A stretch of 22,456 bases of DNA from an uncultured Lachnospiraceae bacterium (GTDB lineage Bacteria > Bacillota > Clostridia > Lachnospirales > Lachnospiraceae). The stretch spans positions 1 through 22,456 of the forward strand of contig CAMALN010000005.1 of the NCBI GenBank assembly GCA_945836565.1, given 5' to 3'. Each line of letters starts with the position of its first letter. The first letter of the stretch is position 1. The position numbers and the translations under genes were made by a program. Positions 16,081-22,456 of this stretch are shown here, one piece after another. The notes below the pieces were generated by a model, which saw nothing but the letters and a program-made list of their open reading frames with translations, did not search any database and was not told the DNA's origin.

Positions 16081-16854
16081 ATGGTTTCAGGTGATATAAT
16101 TAAAATATTGGAGAAGCAGTCACCACCGGAATATGCGATGGATTGGGATAATGTGGGATTGCTCGTAGGAAGACGTGATAGAGAAGTAAAAAAACTTCTT
16201 TTGGCAGTTGATGTTACGGTGGATGTATGTGCATTTGCGGTGCAGGAGCAGGTAGATATGATAGTAAGTCATCATCCTATGATATTCGGGAAGATAAACA
16301 GGGTAGATGATTCTACTGTTTTGGGGCAGAAGCTGCTTATGCTTATTGAGTCCGGTATAGCCTGTTATGCGATGCATACTAATTTTGATACCAAGGGTGG
16401 TATGGCGAAATATGCTGCGAAAAAGCTTGGCTTAAAGCAGCCATATGTACTGGAGGAGACCTACATGGGTGAGGGTATCGGACAGGTAGGGATTCTCGAT
16501 AAGACATCCTCGTTGGCGGAGCTTTGTGATAAGGTCAAGGAAGCTTTTTCTCTGGAGCAGGTTTTATTGTTTGGCGAGACTGAAAGAGTGGTCGATAAGA
16601 TAGCGATATCTCCGGGCTCGGGCAAATCCATGATAGACCATGCCATTGCGGCAGGAGCACAATGTCTTATAACAGGGGATATAGGACACCATGAGGGTAT
16701 AGATGCACTTGAGAGTGGATTGGCAATAATTGATGCTTCGCATTATGGACTTGAGAAGATTTTTTTGGAATATATGTATGGATATTTGAAGGATTACATG
16801 CCGGATACAGAGATAATCGTTGCTGATACAGGCATGGTATATACGGTGGTATAG
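16081..16854 (+). CDS. Nif3-like dinuclear metal-binding protein
   Basis: This belongs to the Nif3/YbgI/YqfO family, formerly called GTP cyclohydrolase I type 2. Its precise cellular function is unsettled. Metal ligands are visible: SHHP (63-66, His64 and His65), HTNFD (99-103, His99 and Asp103) and, near the end, DASHYGLEKIF with His and Glu. GDIGHHEG also lies near the metal site. The 257-aa protein is the short form without the PII-like insertion found in Bacillus YqfO. GGGGGAA precedes the ATG. It is separated from trmK by 45 bases with no visible promoter or terminator, so it belongs to the same operon. Confidence 0.92.
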   Translation: MVSGDIIKILEKQSPPEYAMDWDNVGLLVGRRDREVKKLLLAVDVTVDVCAFAVQEQVDMIVSHHPMIFGKINRVDDSTVLGQKLLMLIESGIACYAMHTNFDTKGGMAKYAAKKLGLKQPYVLEETYMGEGIGQVGILDKTSSLAELCDKVKEAFSLEQVLLFGETERVVDKIAISPGSGKSMIDHAIAAGAQCLITGDIGHHEGIDALESGLAIIDASHYGLEKIFLEYMYGYLKDYMPDTEIIVADTGMVYTVV

Positions 16855-16883
16855 GCGGATATTATATATGGAGGATGTGGCGC

Positions 16884-18545
16884 ATGGAGAAGATAAGGGT
16901 TTTATTGAATGGAAATAATCAGGAGATAGATAGATTTTCTCATATATCTGAGCTGATAGAAATGTGTATGCCGGAGGATAAATATAAATATGTTTTGGCG
17001 TTCAAGGATAAAAAGCTGTGTGAGCTTAATACTATGCTGGATGCTGATTGCGAGCTTGAATTGGTATCCAAGTCTTCTGTTATAGGCATGGATACATATA
17101 AGAGAAGCCTTACGCTTTTAATGGTTAAAGCATTTTCGGATGTGTTGGGCGGTAAGCAAAATCACAGAGTGCAGGTGTTGTATTCGCTTGGAAAGGGCTA
17201 TTATTGTAAGCTTTGCAGTGACAGCTGTGTACTTGACCAGACCCTGCTCGATAAGGTTAAGGCCAGAATGCAGGAGCTGGTTGCTCAGGACATTGTTATA
17301 AGCAAGGAAAGCGTGAGCACTGACGAGGCTATAAGGAGATTTGCGGCACAGGGAATGACCGATAAGGAAAAGCTTTTCTCATACAGACGTGTATCTAAGG
17401 CAAATATATATAGCTTGGATGGATACGAGGATTATTTCTACGGCTATATGGTTCCTTCCACTGCTTATCTTAAGGTATTTGATTTACTCTTACATGATGA
17501 GGGCTTTATGCTTATGTCACCTTCAAAGGCAGAGCCTGAGGTAGTGCCGGAGTTTAAGCCTATGCCAAAGCTTTCAAATGTGCTTAAAACTACAGATAAG
17601 TGGAGCAGGATGCTTAATCTTGCAAATGTAGGAGACCTAAATGAAGCTATAACAGACGGCAGCATAAGGGAGCTTATGCTTGTACAGGAGGCACTTCAGG
17701 AAAAGCAGATTGCGGCGATAGCTGATATGATTAAGGCAGGAGATAAGAAGATAGTTCTTATTGCAGGACCAAGCTCATCCGGCAAGACAACATTTTCCCA
17801 CAGGCTTAGTGTACAGCTTAGAGCTCATGGCTTAAGACCATATCCACTGGCCTTGGATAATTATTTTGTAGACCGTGAGCATACTCCGCGAGATGAGGAT
17901 GGAAACTACGATTTCGAGTGCATAGAGGCTATGGATTTGGAGCTTTTTAATTCTGATATGTCCAGACTGCTTCGAGGAGAGAGGGTAGAGATACCAACCT
18001 TTAATTTCGCTTTAGGTAAGAAGGAATACAAGGGGAAGACGATGAAGCTCAATGAAGGAGATGTCCTGGTGGCTGAGGGCATACATGGATTAAATCCTCT
18101 TATGACAAGCGGGCTTCCTGATGATAGTAAATTTAAGATATATATAAGTGCACTCACATCACTTAATATAGATGAACACAACAGAATACCGACTACGGAC
18201 GGAAGACTTATCAGAAGGATAGTAAGGGATGCAAGGACCAGAGGCAATGATGCCAGACAGACTATAAGCATGTGGAGCTCTGTCAGGAGAGGTGAGGAAA
18301 AGTACATCTTCCCATTCCAGGAGGAAGCCGATGTTATGTTTAATTCGGCTGCAATATATGAGCTGTCTGTTATAAAGCAGTATGCAGAACCATTGCTGTT
18401 TGCTGTTCAGAGAAATTGTCCGGAATATTATGAGGCGAAAAGATTACTCAAATTCCTTGATTATTTCCTGGGACTTGAGGTCACTAATATACCGAACAAT
18501 TCCATAATAAGAGAGTTTGTAGGTGGCGGTTGCTTTGATTTATAA
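16884..18545 (+). CDS. Nucleoside kinase with TGS/ThrRS-like N-terminus and uridine-kinase domain
   Basis: This multidomain P-loop kinase probably phosphorylates uridine or a related nucleoside. Residues 1-62 look like a TGS (ubiquitin-like) domain. About 63-220 resemble the second additional domain of threonyl-tRNA synthetase. The kinase domain starts near 270 with Walker A GPSSSGKTT (295-303), then LALDNYFVDREHTPRDEDG and the VAEGIHGLNP motif of the uridine-kinase family. The ATG at 16884 is preferred because GGAGG (16870-16874) is 9 bases upstream. An in-frame ATG at 16875 directly abuts that site. The product is 553 aa. It lies 29 bases after the Nif3-like gene and 27 before asnB. The domain order is known in clostridia, and the substrate is not proven. 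Confidence 0.9.
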   Translation: MEKIRVLLNGNNQEIDRFSHISELIEMCMPEDKYKYVLAFKDKKLCELNTMLDADCELELVSKSSVIGMDTYKRSLTLLMVKAFSDVLGGKQNHRVQVLYSLGKGYYCKLCSDSCVLDQTLLDKVKARMQELVAQDIVISKESVSTDEAIRRFAAQGMTDKEKLFSYRRVSKANIYSLDGYEDYFYGYMVPSTAYLKVFDLLLHDEGFMLMSPSKAEPEVVPEFKPMPKLSNVLKTTDKWSRMLNLANVGDLNEAITDGSIRELMLVQEALQEKQIAAIADMIKAGDKKIVLIAGPSSSGKTTFSHRLSVQLRAHGLRPYPLALDNYFVDREHTPRDEDGNYDFECIEAMDLELFNSDMSRLLRGERVEIPTFNFALGKKEYKGKTMKLNEGDVLVAEGIHGLNPLMTSGLPDDSKFKIYISALTSLNIDEHNRIPTTDGRLIRRIVRDARTRGNDARQTISMWSSVRRGEEKYIFPFQEEADVMFNSAAIYELSVIKQYAEPLLFAVQRNCPEYYEAKRLLKFLDYFLGLEVTNIPNNSIIREFVGGGCFDL

Positions 18546-18572
18546 TATTAAAATGCATTAAGGAGATAGACT

Positions 18573-20426
18573 ATGTGTGGAATATGCGGATTTATAGGTA
18601 AAAAAAGAAATGACAGTTCAGATATCCTGACCAATATGATGAATAAAATCATACATCGAGGACCGGATTCTGCAGGTCAGTATATAGACGAGGGAGCAAG
18701 TCTCGGATTCAGAAGACTTAGCATTATTGACCTTGACAATGGTACACAGCCTATGAAGTCTGCGGATGGAGATATAGTTGTTGTATTTAACGGAGAGATA
18801 TATAACTATAAGGAGATAAAGGCAGAGCTTATCGAAAAGGGATATAAGTTCCAGAATAACTCGGATACGGAATGCCTTATCTATGGTTATAAGGAGTATG
18901 GAACAAAGCTTGTAGAGCATCTCAGGGGTATGTTTGCCTTTGTAATCTGGGATAAGGTGAATAAACAGGCGTATTGTGCGAGAGATCATTTCGGTATAAA
19001 ACCATTCTACTATGCAATAATTGGTGATTCACTGGTATTTGGCTCTGAGATAAAGAGTATATTGGAGCACCCGGATTATAAGAAGGATATCAATCTCGAG
19101 GCACTTCAGGCATATCTTACATTCCAGTACTCAGTTCTTCCAGAGACATTTTTTAAAGGTATATATAAGCTTATGCCGGGTCATTATATGACCTTTAAGG
19201 AAGGTAAAAAGGAGATAAAGCGTTATTGGGAGCCGACCTATGAGCCTGAAAGGGGACTTACTGAGGAGGAATGGGTTGCCCGTATAGACGCCGCTACCAA
19301 GGATTCTGTAGACTATCATATGATAAGTGATGTTGAGGTAGCCTCTCTTCTTTCGAGCGGAGTTGATTCAAGCTATCTGGTTGCCAGATACAGCGGAACC
19401 AAGACATTTACGGTAGGCTTCGAGAATGACGGATACGCAGAGATAGATTATGCGAAGAGGCTCTCTAAAAAGCTTGAGCTTGAAAATTTCGACAAGACAA
19501 TTACACCGGAGGAATACTGGGAGGTTCTTCCAAGCGTGCAGTATCATATGGATGAGCCGCTTGCAGATGCTTCTTGTGTGGCGCTATATTTTGTAGACCG
19601 TGAGGCTGCAAAGCAGGTAAAGGTTGTGCTCTCGGGAGAGGGCGCGGATGAGTTCTTTGGCGGATATAATATATACCATGAGCCATTTTCTCTTGCCGGC
19701 TTTAAGAAGATACCGAAGCCTGTAAAGGCATTTATGAAGGGCGTGGCTTCTGTATGTCCGGATATAAAGGGCAAGAATTATATAATAAGAGGATGTACTC
19801 CGCTTAGACAGAGATTTGTGGGAAATGCATTCCGATTCAAGGAAAAGGAAGCAGCTAAAATACTTAAGCTTCCAAACGGAATGCCAAAAAAATATATCGA
19901 GAAAATAACAGGAAAAGTTTATGATAAGGCAGAAAAAGCCGGCTATGATGATGTAACTACTATGCAGCTTATAGATATGAATTTCTGGCTTATCGGGGAT
20001 ATACTGCTTAAGGCAGATAAGATGAGTATGGCTCATTCACTTGAATCTAGAGTTCCGTTTCTTGACAAGGAGCTTTTTGAGACGGCTAGAAGGATACCTA
20101 CAGAGTTCAAGATACATGATAAGACTACAAAGTATGCCTTCAGAAAATGCGCCGAGAAATATCTGCCACAGGATGTGGCCGGCAAGAAGAAGCTGGGATT
20201 TCCTGTTCCTATAGCAAAATGGCTTAGACAGGACAAGTATTATGAGAAGCTTAAGGCAGCATTTACAAGTGAGAATGCAGAAAAGTTCTTCCATACGGAT
20301 GAGCTTATGAGGATATTAGACAAGCATAGAAGCGGAAGGAAGGATATGTCAAAGCAGCTTTGGACAGTGTATATGTTTCTTGTCTGGTATGACATATATT
20401 TTGGAGAGGGTTTGAAAACCCTGTAA
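18573..20426 (+). CDS. asnB: Glutamine-hydrolysing asparagine synthetase
   Basis: This enzyme makes asparagine from aspartate, glutamine and ATP. The N-terminal class II glutaminase domain uses Cys2 (MCGICGF) and shows RGPDSAG (29-35) and FNGEIYNYKEI (72-82). The synthetase domain has the PP-loop SSGVDSS (261-267) and GEGADEFFGGY downstream. KADKMSMAHSLESRVPFLD is also conserved. At 617 aa it is near Bacillus AsnO (about 614 by memory) and longer than E. coli AsnB. TAAGGAGAT precedes the ATG. It ends the long operon. A small hairpin overlaps the stop (20407-20422, AGGGTT/AACCCT) but has no T-run, so the terminator is unclear. Confidence 0.96.
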   Translation: MCGICGFIGKKRNDSSDILTNMMNKIIHRGPDSAGQYIDEGASLGFRRLSIIDLDNGTQPMKSADGDIVVVFNGEIYNYKEIKAELIEKGYKFQNNSDTECLIYGYKEYGTKLVEHLRGMFAFVIWDKVNKQAYCARDHFGIKPFYYAIIGDSLVFGSEIKSILEHPDYKKDINLEALQAYLTFQYSVLPETFFKGIYKLMPGHYMTFKEGKKEIKRYWEPTYEPERGLTEEEWVARIDAATKDSVDYHMISDVEVASLLSSGVDSSYLVARYSGTKTFTVGFENDGYAEIDYAKRLSKKLELENFDKTITPEEYWEVLPSVQYHMDEPLADASCVALYFVDREAAKQVKVVLSGEGADEFFGGYNIYHEPFSLAGFKKIPKPVKAFMKGVASVCPDIKGKNYIIRGCTPLRQRFVGNAFRFKEKEAAKILKLPNGMPKKYIEKITGKVYDKAEKAGYDDVTTMQLIDMNFWLIGDILLKADKMSMAHSLESRVPFLDKELFETARRIPTEFKIHDKTTKYAFRKCAEKYLPQDVAGKKKLGFPVPIAKWLRQDKYYEKLKAAFTSENAEKFFHTDELMRILDKHRSGRKDMSKQLWTVYMFLVWYDIYFGEGLKTL

Positions 20427-20442
20427 AATGGCAGAACCAAAT

Positions 20443-20450
20443 AAAAAAAC
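20443..20450 (-). terminator. U-run ending rnpB
   Basis: Read on the minus strand, the P1 3' arm TCTGGCTTTCG is followed at once by seven T (20449-20443). The P1 helix plus this run would act as an intrinsic terminator or processing point. Confidence 0.6.
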
Positions 20451-20790
20451 GAAAGCCAGACTGTAAGCCGGGTTATGTCGAGAGTGATTATCTATCTAGA
20501 CCTTGTGTTGCCACAAGGCTCAAGCAACCTACCTGAGAACACAGCGGGCAGCTGTATGGTTCCGCGTTTGGTCTTGCTCCGGATGGGGTTTACAGAGCCT
20601 GCCCTGTTACCAGGACAGCGGTGAGCTCTTACCTCGCCTTTCCACCCTTACCATACGAATATGGCGGTATATTTCTGTTGCACTGGCCTGGGAGTCGCCT
20701 CCACCGGACGTTATCCGGCATCCTGCCCTATGGAGCCCGGACTTTCCTCACCTGCGTTAAGCAGCCGCAACCACTCATCTGACTTTCGTA
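20450..20790 (-). ncRNA. rnpB: RNase P RNA, type A-like
   Basis: This is the catalytic RNA that trims the 5' leader from pre-tRNAs. On the minus strand it carries the universal core GAGGAAAGTCCGGGCTCC (about 20749-20732), then CATAGGGCAG, GCAACAGAAA and GGTAAGAGCTCACC. Further on are GGTAGGTTGCTTGAGCC, TAGATAGAT and ATAACCCGGCTTA near the 3' end. P1 is formed by CGAAAGTCAGA (20788-20778) and TCTGGCTTTCG (20460-20450), 11 pairs with one G-U. The layout follows E. coli M1 RNA, so it is the A type and not the Bacillus B type. The length is about 340 nt. It is convergent with asnB, whose stop codon is only 23 bases away. Confidence 0.96.
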
Positions 20791-20796
20791 AGGGTA

Positions 20797-20825
20797 AGCT
20801 TACCATAAAATAAAAAACTAATCAA
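20797..20825 (-). promoter_or_regulatory. rnpB promoter
   Basis: On the minus strand TTGATT (20825-20820) and TAAGCT (20802-20797) are 17 bp apart. TGG precedes the -10, giving an extended -10 element. The start would fall at about 20791-20789, just before P1. The -10 sits in a perfect 12-bp palindrome GGTAAGCTTACC (20793-20804). Confidence 0.65.
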
Positions 20826-20854
20826 TATACAAAATATACAAGGAGGAATGCTTC

Positions 20855-21397
20855 ATGAACGGAGTAGATTTGATTAAAACAAGAAGAAGTGTCAGGAGAT
20901 ATACTGATGAGGTTGTAAGCAGGGAGCTTATGACTGAGATTATCGATTTGGCGAAGAATGCACCAAGCTGGAAGAATACACAGACTGTAAGATACAATGT
21001 AATATATGATGCAGAGCTTATTGCAAGGATTAAGGATGAGGCTCTTTTGGACTTTGAGGGAAATATCAAGACTCTTGCACAGTGTCAGTGTCTGGTGGTA
21101 TTGTCCCAGGTGAACAAAAGATGCGGATATGAAAGAGACGGCTCTTTTACCACATCGAAGGGCGACCGTTGGGAGATGTTTGATGCAGGTATCGCTGCAC
21201 AGACCTTCTGCCTCAGTGCATGGGAAAAGGGCGTTGGTAGTGTTATACTTGGAATCTTCGATGATGCGAAGGTGGCAGATATTATAGGACTTGCTGAGGG
21301 ACAGACAGTTGCAGCACTTATTCCTGTGGGCTTCCCTAAGTTTACACCGGATGCTGTACCACGCAAGTCTACAGAGGAGCTTATCAGCTTCAAATAG
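20855..21397 (+). CDS. Nitroreductase-family FMN flavoprotein
   Basis: This is a small FMN-dependent NAD(P)H oxidoreductase. The 180-aa sequence opens with the family motif IKTRRSVRRYTDEVV (7-21), in which Arg residues bind FMN phosphate. NAPSWKNTQTVRYNV follows and resembles the usual APSxxNxQPW segment. FDAGIAAQTFCLSAWEKGVG supplies the dimer-interface helix, and ALIPVGFP the end of the fold. The physiological substrate cannot be told. ACAAGGAGG lies 8 bases before the ATG. Only 29 bases separate the ATG from the rnpB -35 on the other strand, so its own promoter is not obvious. A 52-bp gap with no terminator leads to the next gene. Confidence 0.9.
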   Translation: MNGVDLIKTRRSVRRYTDEVVSRELMTEIIDLAKNAPSWKNTQTVRYNVIYDAELIARIKDEALLDFEGNIKTLAQCQCLVVLSQVNKRCGYERDGSFTTSKGDRWEMFDAGIAAQTFCLSAWEKGVGSVILGIFDDAKVADIIGLAEGQTVAALIPVGFPKFTPDAVPRKSTEELISFK

Positions 21398-21449
21398 ATT
21401 ATCGGTTATAAAATATTAAAAACTGGTTAGAAACTATTGAGGAACTGTT

Positions 21450-22456
21450 ATGGAAGAAGGAAGAAGTAAAGTAATTATAGACAGGCTTATTTCTATGGTG
21501 GAAAATGGTCAGAATGTAACCTTTTCATCAGGAAAGGTTGCAGTGAACAAGGACGAGACCATTCTTCTCTTAAAGGAATTAGACAGCCTTGTTACAAATG
21601 AGCTTCGCGTATATCGAGAGGTAAATGACAGAAAGGGAAGAATAATAAACGAAGCCAAGAAGGAAGCTGAGGATATAATATACGAGGCAGAACAGACGGC
21701 AAGCCGCATCAGAGTAACAAAAAGAATCTCTAATATAGGTGGCGGTTTTAGAGAAGATGGCTTAGCTGAAGAGGAGAAGATGGCTCTCAGAACAGCTCAT
21801 GATATATATGCTGCATCTGTTATATATACTGACGAGATGCTGACTGAGGTAACTGATGTAGTTGCAGAGGCATATGATATCATCAATAATCAGTATGGCA
21901 GAATGGTAAATGTGCTTGAGGAAAAAGCACGTATGATTGCTGATAATAAGGCTGAGCTGATGGCGGGTCTCAGGGAGCTTAGTAAAGAGGATAGATATTC
22001 TCAGATTATGGAGCTTAGCCAGCTTTTGGCAAATGAGCTTTATAATGAGAAGCACAGAAGAAGTGAGCTTGAGGAGTATGCAGCGGCACAGTATGAGGAT
22101 ATTATGAATTCAGATTCGGCATTTAATATGTCGGAGGATTATGATGCAACTACGGATTCGGCATTTGGTGAAGGTGTTGCTGAGTATGATGAATATGAAG
22201 ACGGTAGCTCGATAATAGAAGATACATCTGTAGAAGCTTCAAATCAGGAAAGTGTGACAGAGGAAGCGTCAAATGAAGTGTCAGAAGGTAAGATAACGGA
22301 GAATCCGTTTGATGAGCTTAAAGATAAGGATACTGTAGCCCGGATGGCACCGGTAGAGAAGAAAATATTAGAGAAGACTGAGCCTAAGGATATAGACGAG
22401 GACGGAGTAAGACTTCTTCACCCGGTTAATCAATATGAGAACAAGAAAGACCCTAT
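21450..22456 (+). CDS. Acidic coiled-coil protein, 3'-truncated by the window
   Basis: The frame starts at ATG 21450 with GAGGAA about 7 bases upstream. It stays open to the window edge, giving about 335 codons. The first 60 residues resemble the start of a clostridial family often named after V-type ATPase subunit H or compared with DivIVA. That family shows a short conserved opening and then a long helix, here VNDRKGRIINEAKKEAEDII and YEAEQTASRI. The middle is helical and charged. From about residue 220 onward it becomes a disordered Asp/Glu/Ser-rich region, with a twice-used DSAFN/DSAFG unit and SNQESV/SNEVSE. There is no signal peptide or membrane segment, so it is probably cytoplasmic. 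The family link is by memory and weak. The end and any C-terminal domain are not visible. Confidence 0.75.
   Translation, partial: MEEGRSKVIIDRLISMVENGQNVTFSSGKVAVNKDETILLLKELDSLVTNELRVYREVNDRKGRIINEAKKEAEDIIYEAEQTASRIRVTKRISNIGGGFREDGLAEEEKMALRTAHDIYAASVIYTDEMLTEVTDVVAEAYDIINNQYGRMVNVLEEKARMIADNKAELMAGLRELSKEDRYSQIMELSQLLANELYNEKHRRSELEEYAAAQYEDIMNSDSAFNMSEDYDATTDSAFGEGVAEYDEYEDGSSIIEDTSVEASNQESVTEEASNEVSEGKITENPFDELKDKDTVARMAPVEKKILEKTEPKDIDEDGVRLLHPVNQYENKKDP

Noticed and set aside
20503..20760. Open frame of 85 codons on the plus strand
   Set aside because: It lies wholly within the antisense of rnpB. The Arg/Trp/Pro-rich product is typical of a frame across structured RNA.
1..22456. CRISPR arrays, tRNA or rRNA genes, insertion sequences, prophage or toxin-antitoxin genes
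   Set aside because: No regular spaced repeats, cloverleaf sequences, transposase motifs or matching gene pairs were found by eye. No sharp compositional break is evident either.

Overview
The window reads as ordinary chromosome of an AT-rich, Gram-positive anaerobe of the class Clostridia, most likely family Lachnospiraceae. This is inferred from gene order and protein flavour: lipoproteins with LVAC/CTAC lipoboxes, a dgt-dnaG-rpoD-trmK-nif3 block, a TrpRS with a TLGN-type signature, the clostridial version of a YbiT-type ABC-F protein, and a type A RNase P RNA in a low-GC host. I cannot name genus or species.

Left part (1-4000): the tail of a small Cys-rich protein and its terminator come first. 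A consensus sigma-A promoter then drives an ABC-F ATPase (YbiT/YkpA type) and trpS, which end at a perfect hairpin terminator. A convergent gene on the minus strand encodes a single-pass membrane protein that I do not recognise. A 333-bp spacer with divergent promoters separates it from a membrane-anchored alpha/beta-hydrolase-fold protein whose catalytic Ser and His appear to be missing.

Middle part (5400-11100): this is a CUT1 sugar ABC importer. It has a solute-binding lipoprotein with a GTG start and a leader of about 170 nt, a hairpin attenuator, two permeases, a second hairpin, and a DUF624 (YesL-like) membrane protein. No ATPase, regulator or glycosidase lies beside it, so the importer probably borrows a shared MsmX/UgpC-type ATPase. 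A lipoprotein foldase of the PrsA/parvulin class follows, with its own promoter and terminator.

Right part (11100-20430): this is one long tightly spaced unit for macromolecular synthesis: dgt-like dNTPase (TTG start), dnaG (TTG start), rpoD, trmK, a Nif3-like protein, a TGS/uridine-kinase-type nucleoside kinase and asnB. Convergent to it lies rnpB on the minus strand, with a recognisable promoter, its P1 helix and a U-run. Beyond rnpB are a nitroreductase and the start of an acidic coiled-coil protein that runs off the window.

I find no tRNA, rRNA, CRISPR array, insertion sequence, prophage or defence island, and no clear new system. The items most worth a second look are the ABC-F protein with a disabled second nucleotide site, the pseudo-hydrolase, the structured importer leader, the unrecognised membrane protein, and the crowded rnpB/nitroreductase junction.
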